A DNA stretch of 64,000 bases from Diabrotica undecimpunctata (GCF_040954645.1 NC_092805.1:69363186-69427185); one strand, 5' to 3'. Shown: positions 1-8,802, counted from the stretch's first letter. Made by a program: numbers and translations. Notes: generated from the sequence alone by a model not told the origin.

Positions 1-311
1 AATCCTACATCACGTACTGAGTCAATTATTACTCCATTTAATTCAAAACGTAGTTCACGAAACAAGTAAGCTATACTATTATTAATAAATTTTATTTTGG
101 TGGGTGTTTTATTGTCATGTGTGGCTAATTTACCTTCAATATAGAGATAACTATTTGCTGGAAACGTCAAACTATCCAAATCTTGTACTACGATACGGAC
201 TTCATCACTGTATCCTAATTTTCCAGGAATGTATGGTTGATAAGTGTGGAACTGATAATCTTCAATAGTGTTATCATTAAAAGGTTGACCAGTAACGTGA
301 AGAATTTCCAT
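1..311 (-). CDS. Major capsid protein (double jelly-roll, hexon-like), N-terminal 103 residues
   Basis: An uninterrupted frame starts at an ATG at 311-309 and stays open to the left edge of the window. It reads as the start of a Polinton major capsid protein: an N-terminal MEIL, then HTYQPYIPG, SDEVRIVVQDLDS, YLYIEGKL and FRELRFELNGVIIDSVRDVG, the pattern of the first jelly-roll of this family. The full protein is usually 500-650 residues, so most lies outside the window. A TATATAAGG box lies about 80 bases upstream, inside the 3' end of the penton gene. The role would be forming the icosahedral shell. The identification is from motif pattern and gene neighbourhood. Confidence 0.72.
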   Translation of the reverse strand, partial: MEILHVTGQPFNDNTIEDYQFHTYQPYIPGKLGYSDEVRIVVQDLDSLTFPANSYLYIEGKLATHDNKTPTKIKFINNSIAYLFRELRFELNGVIIDSVRDVG

Positions 312-391
312 TATACCAATACTTTAAACCCCAACGATTGCAGAAAGCGACGATTTGATAATGTTATTACTTTAGAAGGTTGTGGTAGTGT

Positions 392-400
392 CCTTATATA
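392..400 (-). promoter_or_regulatory. TATATAAGG box upstream of the major capsid gene
   Basis: On the minus strand this reads TATATAAGG, about 80 bases before the major capsid ATG at 311. The identical nonamer precedes the DUF8207-like gene at 2799-2807 on the plus strand. It overlaps the last codons of the penton gene, which fits compact viral-type gene packing. The promoter role is inferred. Confidence 0.45.
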
Positions 401-978
401 TGTTTTCGGTCCGCGGGAATTTTAATACTCATTGGAAAATACAAAATATTTTGGGGTACCTCTACTATTTTATACCCAGTTGGTACGGTTGGAAAGAACT
501 GATGGATAATGTGAACTGGATTCCCGTTTAAATAGGATCCCGATGCTATGTTACAATCAACACACAATGCGTTTGCACTCGAAATCTCCACTGGATTATC
601 TGAAATATGTATCTGGTTTGCTGCTAGTAGCCCTGATTTAAATCCAAATAATTTTCCAATAGAATTGGCTGGAAGAAATGAAATTTCTCTATTACTATTA
701 ATAATAACTTTGGAGGTTGACAACTGTGGAGTAATTTCTATAGTGGCATCGCTATCTCTCTTTTTCAAGTTTTCTTTTATAAGTTTTGTTATATCATCTA
801 ATTCATAAGATCCTTTTGGTAATTTATAGGTATAAGTAACATTTCGTATATTCCAGAGGAAAAGGTTATTGTTTTCATAGATATTTGGAATACTATTAAA
901 ACTATAAAAATTGGTTAGCCCAATTTCGTAATCAAATTCATCTTCAAGGTAAATCGGAGGATTAAAACTAAAACTCAA
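394..978 (-). CDS. Penton-type minor capsid protein
   Basis: A 194-residue frame begins with a hydrophobic, proline-bearing N-terminus (SFSFNPPIYL), then FYSFNSIPNI, YELDDITKLIKENL and, in the middle, SIGKLFGFKSG followed by a C-terminal half ending in IPADRKHI. The KLFGF motif and the length fit the single-jelly-roll penton (vertex) protein of Polintons and adintoviruses. It lies directly between the protease and the major capsid gene, as expected. No in-frame ATG precedes the conserved start: the frame is open back to a TGA and the likely first codon at 978-976 is TTG, so an original ATG may have mutated. Otherwise the frame is unbroken. Confidence 0.65.
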   Translation of the reverse strand: MSFSFNPPIYLEDEFDYEIGLTNFYSFNSIPNIYENNNLFLWNIRNVTYTYKLPKGSYELDDITKLIKENLKKRDSDATIEITPQLSTSKVIINSNREISFLPANSIGKLFGFKSGLLAANQIHISDNPVEISSANALCVDCNIASGSYLNGNPVHIIHQFFPTVPTGYKIVEVPQNILYFPMSIKIPADRKHI

Positions 979-1046
979 ATTTGAAGCGTTTCAAGTAAGC
1001 GTAAGGTTGAAAGACATTGTTTTAAAACGTAACCAACTAACGTTTG

Positions 1047-1395
1047 CTATTTATAGTAGTTGTACAGAAAATCCAGTGAATAATGACCACACCTATATAA
1101 ATCGTTTTGAATTTTATCATAATTATAATATATTTTTACATCGCCATTACTTAAAAAATACTTTATTACGCTTTTTGGAGGAGGTAAGTTCCCATAAGAA
1201 TCAAAGTAAATTACGTTAGACTTAGATTTCGCGTAAGCTACCCAGTGGGTTCCGACTCCACGATTAGAATCTAAATTTATAACACCACACTCGTTTTTAT
1301 AAATTTCTTTTGGCATATTATTTCTTATACACACCTCTAAACAAAGGAAGATCTTTACCATGCTTTATTATAGCAGTACTTGTTAAAGCATGATG
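1047..1395 (-). pseudogene. Adenain-like cysteine protease, N-terminus frameshifted
   Basis: The downstream frame (1361 to 1047) carries the adenovirus-protease triad in order: His in THWVAY, Asp in YFDSYG and Cys in RCGHYSLDFL, with a conserved CGVINLD stretch before the His. This family matures capsid and core proteins of adenoviruses, Polintons and adintoviruses. The N-terminal part lies in another frame (roughly 1395-1335) and ends in a DLPLFRGV segment, so there is an indel near 1333. No ATG opens that upstream frame; a CATCATGCT string suggests loss of one base at an original ATG. The gene follows the core-protein gene by only a few bases. Confidence 0.72.
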
Positions 1396-1403
1396 AGGAA
1401 GAT

Positions 1404-2067
1404 TTAGTTTTTTGAATAAGGCTTCAAGTATAATCCATAGCCCTTATAAGGTCTTAGATATAATCCTTTGCCTTTCTGTTCCATGGCTAGATTATGGCGT
1501 TTTTGTTCTTCAAGACTAATTCGATTAGCTTTTGCATCTCCAATAGTCTTGTAAATAGTAGTACCAAGGCCCCCAACAGCCAACAGCAGATAAAGCAACG
1601 ATCAGGGGGAGAAGGAGGGGGAGGAATCCACCTTTCTTTGGTGTTTTAATGATCCTTTTTTTCTTATTTTTTTTTTTACGAAGAGAACCACCTTTTTTGC
1701 GTTTAAGACCCATTCCCAACTTACGTTTTCCTTTCATAGCGGTTATAACAAACCAAGCAGCTGCCTTCTGTCCAAAAGGGACCTCTTTAGATTTTACAAT
1801 ATCCCAAGCTTTGTTTTCTAAAATATTATCCGCCTTGTGTCTGGTTGGTAAATCACTATTTGTAGAGTATGCAATATCGTGTTATTTACAAGCCTCGTCT
1901 AGTTTATTAATTGCCTTATCTCCTCGCTCTAATCTTTGTTGTAAACGAGTTCCTGGTCCACAATAGGAATATCCTGGAAGATGAAGTTCTAATGGAAGCG
2001 TATTAATTAGTGAGTTTAATATTCCACGTCCTTTTCTTTTTATACTTTGTTGAAACTTTTTTTTCAT
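1404..2067 (-). pseudogene. PLA2-domain / pX-like virion core protein
   Basis: Starting at ATG 2067, a basic N-terminus leads to LPGYSYCGPGTRLQQRL, the calcium-loop pattern of parvovirus-type phospholipase A2. After a TAA at about 1884-1882 the same frame continues with HDIAYS, the catalytic His-Asp motif. Further on comes a very basic stretch (KRKKGGSLRKKKNKKKR) and GGFLPLLLPLIVALSAVG, which resembles the GGFLP hydrophobic segment of adenovirus core protein pX. A frameshift near 1565-1590 moves the tail into another frame, ending GYGLYLKPYSKN. The product would be a DNA-condensing, membrane-active virion protein. It is broken here by one stop and one frameshift. The fused architecture is read directly; the functions are inferred from the families. 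Confidence 0.72.
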
Positions 2068-2129
2068 GGTCCCTCTTATATATAGTTGATGGGCTATATA
2101 TACCCCAAAGTTTTAGAAACATTCTCTCA
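2068..2129. promoter_or_regulatory. Divergent promoter between core-protein and ATPase genes
   Basis: Only 62 bases separate the two divergent ATGs (2067 minus and 2130 plus). The spacer holds two TATATATA-type boxes, one facing each way (CTTATATATAGT and GGCTATATATACCCC), which together look almost palindromic. This would drive both halves of the element. The function is inferred from position and motif. Confidence 0.5.
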
Positions 2130-2813
2130 ATGAAGATTGAACAGCAAAAGCTCTCTCTTCCTATTTCTAACCACGATGAGGTTACAGAGGAACAACATGT
2201 AAAACACGGCTATCTTTTTGGTGCCAACAGAAGGTTTTTAGTTGTTGGACCAAGTGGTTGTGGCAAAACTAATGTTTTACTGTCTTTAATTGAGCATCCA
2301 AATGGTCTAAGATTTGAGAATATATATTTATATTCCAAGTCGTTGTATCAACCCAAGTATGTATATTTGCGAAACTTGGTTGAGCCAATAAAAGAAATTG
2401 GCTACGAAGAATATAATGATTCCAATAATGTACCATCTCCTGATGAAATTAAAGAAAATTCAGTAGTTATTTTTGATGATATTCCATCATGTGATCAAAA
2501 AATTATACAAAGGTATTTTTGTTATGGGAGGCATAAACATATAGATTGCTTTTATTTATGTCAAACATATAGCGCTATTCCAAAACAATTAATTAGAGAT
2601 AATTCTAATTTACTTGTAGTTTTTCAACAAGACTTTACAAATTTAAAACATATCTTTGACGATCACGTTAATATAGATATGACTTTCCAACAATTTAAAG
2701 ATTTGTGCTCATTCTGCTGGAAAGACAGATATGGATTTCTTGTCATTGATAAGGACTCTCCCAAATCAACGGGTAGATATCGGTGTGGGTTCGATAAGTA
2801 TATAAGGCTTTAA
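2130..2813 (+). CDS. A32/FtsK-HerA-type DNA packaging ATPase
   Basis: The 227-residue frame starts at ATG 2130; further in-frame sequence extends upstream without an ATG. It has Walker A (VVGPSGCGKTNVL, about residues 38-50), Walker B (VVIFDDIP), and the HerA-type region with YFCYGRHKHIDCFYLCQTYSAIPKQLIRDN, where CQTY acts like sensor Q. This is the enzyme that pumps genomic DNA into capsids in Polintons, adintoviruses and NCLDVs. Length fits the Polinton family. It is unbroken, the best-preserved gene of the element, and is followed after 20 bases by the DUF8207-like gene, whose TATATAAGG box overlaps its last codons. Confidence 0.9.
   Translation: MKIEQQKLSLPISNHDEVTEEQHVKHGYLFGANRRFLVVGPSGCGKTNVLLSLIEHPNGLRFENIYLYSKSLYQPKYVYLRNLVEPIKEIGYEEYNDSNNVPSPDEIKENSVVIFDDIPSCDQKIIQRYFCYGRHKHIDCFYLCQTYSAIPKQLIRDNSNLLVVFQQDFTNLKHIFDDHVNIDMTFQQFKDLCSFCWKDRYGFLVIDKDSPKSTGRYRCGFDKYIRL
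2799..2807 (+). promoter_or_regulatory. TATATAAGG box upstream of the DUF8207-like gene
   Basis: The exact nonamer TATATAAGG lies 35 bases before the ATG at 2834 and inside the 3' end of the ATPase gene. The same nonamer is found before the major capsid gene (392-400, minus). A related TATATAAAC sits about 30 bases before the ATG at 6723. Confidence 0.45.
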
Positions 2814-4040
2814 ACTAATATTCCTAGTACATAATGGATCCTAAAGTTACACGAAAACTGCTTTTATCACGACAAGCGTTGAAGAAAAAATATCGTAGTT
2901 TAAAACATGATATAGCTCAATCTTAGTCTGCTTTAGAAAAAAATTATAAGCCAATTACTCAACCACTGAATGAACTTTTACATAAACTGGAAACCGTTCC
3001 ATCTATTAAACAAGAACCACAATATTCTTTTGAAAAACCAATCAAGTTAAGTACACCAAACGACTACAAAATGAGAAAATCCAATTATCGCTTAGCATTT
3101 TCTTCTCCAAATACAAGTATACTTCCTGGGGGATCAAAAACACCTACCAACTTTGGAGATGAATCTATTATTCCAAGGGAAAGCACCGCACAACCAGAAG
3201 AAACTTTTCAATCAGAAGGACGAACTAATACCACAGATGAGGATATTAATCGGTATTTTGAAGATACGCTTAGATAATTTAATCAAATGATTACAAATCC
3301 AGATATAATGAATCAATTTTATGAGAACTATACATCACCCTTACCAAAGAAATATATGAAAGCTAACATTGAAGACACAAAAGGTGATTTTGACCATGAT
3401 TTAGGACTTTATCATGATTTGGAAACTGAAAAATTTTCCATTGTTTGTTGAAAAACAAATCCTGTATCGTTTAAAAAAAAAACAGATGTTAATGAATACT
3501 TTGATATTTTACGTAGAACAAATGCGATATATAGAAACAATAATCCTGACTTACCTATAAAAAGTATTCCGTCAAAAATAAAGGATAAATATAATTTTAT
3601 TATTAAACCAGCTTTGGAAACGAGACCACAACCATCTAGAGTTCGTTTAAGTTCACTTCCTGGAAATTTAGCGCAGGGACCGGTTACCCGAAATTTATAG
3701 TTTATTTTTATGAACGAGAGAGTAATTAGCATAATTTTAACTGGTAGCTCCGACCACTCCATGGGCGTGCTCAAGATTAATTGAAAAATTACTTTGAATA
3801 ATTGTAAAAAATAAATGAATTATTTCAGTGTTATAAAGTGTTATGTGTATGAAAACAAAAGTGACCTCTTTTATCACACACTATATTAGAACTGACTGGC
3901 CTACATTAAAAAGGGTTTTAAAAAATTCACATTTTTTTTTAATTTTTAAAAATTACAAAAGAGAAAAAGAGTTTTTAAAACCGTCTAAGGTATGTTAAAT
4001 AGATGAATAAAAATATTAATATAAAACTTACAGCTACTTG

Positions 4041-5381
4041 TTACAAATCCAAATCAGATTCAGAAGATGAACTTTCAGAACCAAGATTTATAATAACTGG
4101 CTCGATCATTTTATCAGTAATATTGTCCAGCTTCCACATTTTTTCCTCTTCTTTAATAGTGTGATTTACTGCCTTTTCCCAGTTTTCAGGTTTTACATTA
4201 TTTACGGCCTCCAAAAACAACTGTTTAACATCATGAATTTTAAAAGTGGTATTTTTTCTTGAAACTTCACTCTTTATCTGTGCCCATACCAGTTCAATCG
4301 GGTTTAATTCACAATGATATGGTGGGGATCTAAGTACTGTTATTCCACGATTTTTGGCAATTTCATCAATTTCGTATTTTTTAAATTTTTCTTTATGAAG
4401 GGCACACAACGAATAAAGTTCCTTTCTTATAGATCCGGGATGGTACGTAATATTTTTTGAACTCAGCCAATTCTGCAAGTCTTTTTTTAACCACTTGGTT
4501 GTGGGCAGTCCTTCTATAAGTCTGGAGTGATAACTTGCATTATCCATTACTATTACACAGTTCTTAGGAAGAAGATCTATCATTTGTTCGAACCATTTTT
4601 GAAAGACATCAGCGTTCATGTCTTCATGGTAGTCACCGGTACGAGTTGATTCAAAAGTTAATAAACCACTTTCAACAAAACCGTCTGAACTGCCAATGTG
4701 TACTATTATCAGCCTGCGTCCCTTTCCTGATGGTGGGTTTAAACCAGTAGATAAGTTATTTACAAAAGCGTGCCTTTGACTTGTAACAGTTTCATCCTGC
4801 CAAAATTTATTTGGTGTATGACCCTCGTTGATCCATGTTTCATCAAGATAAAATATTTTTCTTTTTTGGTTTCTCATTTCCTTTATGGTTCTTAGAAAAT
4901 GTCTTCTCCATATGATAATATCGCTTCTTTCTAATAAAATAGACTTTCTGGGATTCTTTTTCCATCGGAAGCCTATTTCTTTTAAAAGTTTCCATAACGT
5001 ACTTTGACTCATTTCTGGGTAATCCTTATCATCTCGAACTGAGACAAGAACTTTATCCAATGTTGGAAATTCTTGTCTAAAGAAGAATTCATGCACTTTC
5101 CGTCGAAGTCCTTCATTAAAATGATATTCTATTTGAAGTTTTGGTTTCCCTGGAGCATTACGTGGCATTTGAAAACTACCACATTTCTCTTCTTTAATAT
5201 CTCTGTAAATCGTAGATTTCCCAACACCAAGTGTACTGTTAACTAACTCAACGGTCTCATCAACACTTTCACATAAACGTTTGTCTGTAAATGATTTAAA
5301 ACAATTAAATATTAATGTTTTTTCATTAACTGTTAGAGGACCAATTTTTCGGCGTTTACACTGCACTTCCAAATTTTCCAT
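4041..5381 (-). CDS. Tc1/mariner-superfamily transposase, DD82E type
   Basis: The frame runs 446 residues from ATG 5381 with no stop. The N-terminus is a helix-turn-helix region (NEKTLIFNCFKSF ... VGKSTIYRDIKEE). The catalytic triad is visible: Asp in FYLDETWINEG, Asp in VIVMDNASYHS and Glu in CELNPIELVWAQIK. I count 82 residues between the second Asp and the Glu, matching the DD82E signature I associate with the Sailor family, compared with DD34E in Tc1. An acidic-serine tail (SESSSSESDLDL) closes the protein. It would cut and rejoin its own 29-bp ends at TA sites. Length is longer than typical Tc1 (about 340), as expected for the enlarged insertion. Confidence 0.9.
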   Translation of the reverse strand: MENLEVQCKRRKIGPLTVNEKTLIFNCFKSFTDKRLCESVDETVELVNSTLGVGKSTIYRDIKEEKCGSFQMPRNAPGKPKLQIEYHFNEGLRRKVHEFFFRQEFPTLDKVLVSVRDDKDYPEMSQSTLWKLLKEIGFRWKKNPRKSILLERSDIIIWRRHFLRTIKEMRNQKRKIFYLDETWINEGHTPNKFWQDETVTSQRHAFVNNLSTGLNPPSGKGRRLIIVHIGSSDGFVESGLLTFESTRTGDYHEDMNADVFQKWFEQMIDLLPKNCVIVMDNASYHSRLIEGLPTTKWLKKDLQNWLSSKNITYHPGSIRKELYSLCALHKEKFKKYEIDEIAKNRGITVLRSPPYHCELNPIELVWAQIKSEVSRKNTTFKIHDVKQLFLEAVNNVKPENWEKAVNHTIKEEEKMWKLDNITDKMIEPVIINLGSESSSSESDLDL

Positions 5382-5626
5382 AACACTAGTATACACAATA
5401 AACTGCACCTTGCAACTGAAGTACCTACTTTTAGTAAACTGTTAAGAATTTTGAATACGCCACTTGGACCTTCCTATATACAAAATGGAAAAACCCACTA
5501 TCACATTTTCTGTGGAATAAGTTTAGAAGGTAATTATCTAGTCAATTACTGTCGTAGATTCCTGGAATTAAAGAATTAAATGTTTGATTGTTGAAACCCT
5601 TACTTCGTGGAATGCACTCATTTCAG

Positions 5627-5768
5627 ATAAAATAAAACGTTTTATTTTATCTAAAGAATTAAACTTTATTTTGCAAATAGGCAAAGAATTAAACTTTATT
5701 TTGCAAATAGATAAAATAAAACGTTTTATTTTATCTAAAGAATTAAACTTTATTTTGCAAATAGGTAG
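5627..5768 (+). repeat. Palindromic tandem repeat inside the Sailor element
   Basis: A unit AAAGAATTAAACTTTATTTT followed by GCAAATAG occurs three times. It alternates with two copies of a near-perfect palindrome, ATAAAATAAAACGTTTTATT and its continuation. The array lies in the subterminal region upstream of the transposase start, where transposase-binding repeats occur in some related elements; that role is inferred. Confidence 0.7.
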
Positions 5769-6295
5769 GTACTTATTAAACTTTTATTGGTTATATATAA
5801 CCAATAAAATAAACATCTTACATTTCTTGCAAATTCATTAGTACCTGTTAACCTCCATTACTCCGACACTGGCAACCTTATTTAGGGATTAGTAACCCTC
5901 ACAACTATTGTATTCTATTCTGCTCCAACCTTTATACCTGGTGGTCATACTCAATTTAAAATTGTTTTCCTATATACTTCTGTAAACTTGTTGACAAATA
6001 TCTGTTTTTCATTGAGTCACCCGTATCAACAGTTTAGGGATTTGCATACATAATTTATTGTTTTATTACTCTCTCATACATAAAAATACACTATAACTAA
6101 ACATTAAAAAAGGGGTGGTGCACTTTTTAGAAAATATAGTGGGAAGCCATTAGAGTATAAATACTTTGATGATTTTAATAAAATAATAGATAGATTAAGG
6201 TTATTAATCGCATCACAAGCTGCGGGAAACGACGGACACGTAAATGAAATTATATCTATAATTGAAGAACTTCGAGAAGGTGGAATAATACAGTA

Positions 6296-6694
6296 ATGCC
6301 AATAAATCGTTTCGGAAGTCACTTTTTATCGGAGTCAAAAACTTGTAATGATGACCTTTCGGTACCCTTATATTTCACAGCTAATCCAAAAACTTTTTTT
6401 AGCAAATATTTTTATCGTATAAAAAGATATGAGTATTTAAAAATTAATAAAAATTATTATATTTTGGAAAACATGGGGACCACTTTTTCATTTCCGTTTA
6501 GTTGTAAAATTGATTCCGTTTTAAAAATACTTTACGTTGATGGTTTTGTTAAAATTAATTCTAAAACATATAAATTGAATGAATTGGTTGGGGTTCAAAT
6601 AAAAAAGGGATATACAATTCAATTCAAGTTAACCAAATTACCTTTAATAATTGTAGACTTTATTCTCCAGTGTCCTTTAGAAAAAGATATATAA
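6296..6694 (+). CDS. Small Polinton protein, first of two tandem paralogues
   Basis: A 132-residue frame starts at ATG 6296, overlapping the stop of the preceding gene as TAATG. It begins MPINRFGSHFLSES, has an aromatic-rich middle (KNYYILENMGTTFSF), and ends DFILQCPLEKDI. The following gene at 6723-7120 starts MPVSKFGNHFLKS and ends TIQCPLEKNV, so the two are clear tandem paralogues. The predicted protein is beta-rich with no membrane segment. I do not recognise its function; its place between the DUF8207-like gene and the integrase suggests a structural virion protein, which is inference only. The frame is intact. Confidence 0.6.
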   Translation: MPINRFGSHFLSESKTCNDDLSVPLYFTANPKTFFSKYFYRIKRYEYLKINKNYYILENMGTTFSFPFSCKIDSVLKILYVDGFVKINSKTYKLNELVGVQIKKGYTIQFKLTKLPLIIVDFILQCPLEKDI

Positions 6695-6722
6695 ACACGA
6701 TAGTGTAGATATAATTATCAAA

Positions 6723-7120
6723 ATGCCTGTAAGTAAATTTGGTAACCATTTTTTAAAATCATGTAAAGATTCAACAAAATTGAGTAAACTATATTTTGTT
6801 TGCGACGCTTCTACATTTTACAGTAAATTCGTTTTAACACTAAGAGGAAAAAAAATTAAATTTGAATAAAGAATACTATGTTCTACTACGTTCTTGAAAA
6901 TGGTGGAATAGCTTATGTCTTCTCCGTAAATGGAAAAATAGAGAGCATACAACATTATGCATTTGACGCCCCAGTCATATTAAATTCTGTACAGTATAAA
7001 TACCATGAATTAATAGGTAAAACTTTTCAGAAAGGTGATAAAATTTCATTTAAATTGGGCACTCATCCCAATGTATTAGTGCACATAACTATCCAATGTC
7101 CTTTAGAAAAAAATGTCTAA
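6723..7120 (+). pseudogene. Second tandem paralogue of the small Polinton protein, frameshifted
   Basis: From ATG 6723 the frame reads MPVSKFGNHFLKS, then stops at about 6869. The homologous remainder lies in another frame from about 6878 (YYVLENGGIAYVF ... HELIGKTFQKGD ... TIQCPLEKNV) and stops at 7118-7120. The shift coincides with a short near-duplication, TACTATGTTCT next to ACTACGTTCT. A TATATAAAC box lies about 30 bases upstream of the ATG. The stop overlaps the integrase ATG at 7113. Function is unknown. Confidence 0.6.
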
Positions 7121-8047
7121 AAGTCAAGTAATTAGAGAGATACATAGACCAGCGCGAAAAAATTATAGAAGAAGACATGTAATCATAAAAGGGTGACACG
7201 ATTTGGTTCAAGCAGATTTAGCCGTAATGATTCCTTATGCTAAAGTGAATAAGGGGTACCAATATATTCTTGTTGTTATAAATGCATTTAGTAAATTTGT
7301 GTGGGCGGAACCGGTTAAACGAAAAACTGGGAGTGAAAATACTAAAGTAATGGAAAAAATTCCAAATCAAATGAAAAAGCTACCAAAAAACCTTTAAACA
7401 GATTTGGGAAAAGAATTTTACAATTCCAATTTTAACTCTCTTATGAAATCACACAATATTAACCACTATAGTACATTTTCCAATCTAAAGGCAAGTATAG
7501 CGGAAAGAGTGATACGGACCATAAAATCAATGTTGTGGAAGAAGTTTAGTTTACAAGGGACTTATAAATGGGTAACCAATCTTTCTGATATTGTTAAAAA
7601 ATACAAAAATACTAAACATTTAACTACAGGTTTTGCACCTAGCCAAGTCAATGAAAAAAATGCCAGAAATATAACTGCCTATAATTACCTTAAAACCATT
7701 GATCCCAGGAAACGTAAATTAAAAGTTGGTGATTACGTCCGAATTTCAAAACAGAGGAGTTTGTTTATTAAGGGTTATTTGCCCAACTGGACAAATGAGA
7801 TTTTTAGAATAAGAAAAGTTAAGCAAACCAATCCAGTAACTTATTTGTTGGAAGATTCACGAAAAGAAGAAATTCAAGGTACTTTTTACAGCGAAGAATT
7901 ACAAAAAACCCGGTTTCCTGATATTTATTTAGTGGAAAAGGTGTTAAGGAGGAAAGGCAACAAGGTAGGATATACCTATATGTAAAATGGATGGGAATGG
8001 ATAGCACACATAATTCATGGATTCATAAAACTAATGTAGTAAATTAA
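7113..8047 (+). pseudogene. Polinton integrase with C-terminal chromodomain, broken
   Basis: One frame from ATG 7113 to 7985 contains in-frame stops at 7194-7196 and about 7395. The retroviral-type DDE core is recognisable: Asp in VQADLAVMIPYAK, Asp in TDLGKEFYN and Glu in ASIAERVIRTIK. After it come LKVGDYVRISKQRS and YLVEKVLRRKG, the SH3-like and chromodomain start. The chromodomain then shifts frame near 7980: the continuation VKWMGMDSTHNSWIH is read in another frame up to a TAA at 8045-8047. The enzyme would insert the Polinton into host DNA, with the chromodomain guiding it to chromatin. The N-terminus overlaps the previous gene by 8 bp. Confidence 0.85.
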
Positions 8048-8169
8048 GTTTTGTAATAAAATATTAATAAAACAGTTTTTTTTATAAATGTGTTTAATTT
8101 TTACATTTAATGTACAATACAAATTATGTAATTATTCCTACAAAAATACAAATTTTATTTTAAAATAAT

Positions 8170-8802
8170 TTTATTTTTATACTTTTCTTGAAAGATGGGA
8201 TTCATAATTTTAGCAAATTCTTCTATTCTACGATGAAATCTAGCTCTATCGGAAGCAATGAATTCCCAATATTTAGTTCTTCATGGACAATTGACTTCAA
8301 CGTAGTGGATACGGACATTTTCGTTAAATTTGACCATTTAATACACCCGGATACCTATAAAGTAACTCCATAGTCAGACCATAAGTCGTCTTATTTATAT
8401 TTTTTATTGGCTCCATAATTTTAAGTCCAGATTCAATGGGGTCAGTAAGATCAATACCCAACTTTAAGATTTTTAAAGAATTGGTAAATTCTTCTTTTTT
8501 CAGAATTTCTAAATGATAATTAATAATCGGTAGTATTTTCCATATTGACGCGATTGAATTAGCGCCCAAAATGATCTGGATTTACCTTTGGTGATTTTTA
8601 CAACTAACATGCATGGAAGCTGCATGAATTCTAGCAGAAAATTTTCATCTTTAATTGGTTGTTGGTGATTTCCAGCCATAAAACTATCGATCATATTTTT
8701 ATGAGATAAAAAGTTGATCCAATCCGTTTGACTGAATAATACACAATCATGTTTATATCCACTGATAATAACGCTTGGTTCAAAGTTGAATTCGTGTGCC
8801 AA
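8170..8802 (-). pseudogene. Conserved hypothetical protein at the Polinton end
   Basis: Minus-strand frames carry AHEFNFEPSVIISGYKHDCV, then FLLEFMQLPCMLVVKITKGK, a frameshift near 8515, then EILKKEEFTNSLKILKLG, YGLTMELLYRYPGVLNG, and in a third frame EFIASDRARFHRRIEEFAKI. Read together these look like one 200-residue protein, convergent with the integrase and broken twice. The first conserved residues follow a TTG where an ATG might have been. I do not recognise the function. Its place at the integrase end suggests a Polinton accessory gene rather than a host gene. Confidence 0.5.

Larger units (their letters stand above)
3698..6093 (-). mobile_element. Sailor (DD82E) Tc1/mariner-type transposon, apparently complete
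   Basis: The ends are 29-bp terminal inverted repeats at 3698-3726 and 6065-6093 that differ at three positions; the outer end reads TAGTTTATTTTTATG on the left. A TA dinucleotide flanks each end (3696-3697 and 6094-6095), the target duplication expected of the Tc1/mariner superfamily. The 2396-bp element holds one intact transposase on the minus strand (4041-5381) and an internal palindromic tandem repeat at 5627-5768. It sits inside a Polinton gene, so it is younger than that element. Near-identical ends and an open transposase suggest recent activity. Confidence 0.88.
2834..6296 (+). pseudogene. DUF8207-like Polinton protein, split by a transposon
   Basis: The frame begins at ATG 2834 with a coiled-coil-prone N-terminus (KLLLSRQALKKKYRSLKHDI) and continues through stops near 2924, 3275 and 3448. 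The middle region includes YFDILRRTNAIYRNNNPDLP, the conserved core I associate with proteins annotated DUF8207 in arthropods (name from memory). The reading frame is interrupted at 3696-3697 by a complete Sailor transposon. Its C-terminus resumes at about 6096 with YFDDFNKIIDRLRLLIASQ and EIISIIEELREGGIIQ and stops at 6294-6296. Removing the transposon plus one TA copy puts both halves in the same frame. Function is unknown; its position suggests a virion or assembly protein. Confidence 0.68.

Noticed and set aside
1649..1966. Plus-strand frame opposite the PLA2/pX-like gene
   Set aside because: It is the mirror of a well-supported minus-strand gene in another frame.
6104..6322. Minus-strand 72-residue frame
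   Set aside because: The plus strand here encodes the conserved end of the DUF8207-like protein, so this is a shadow.
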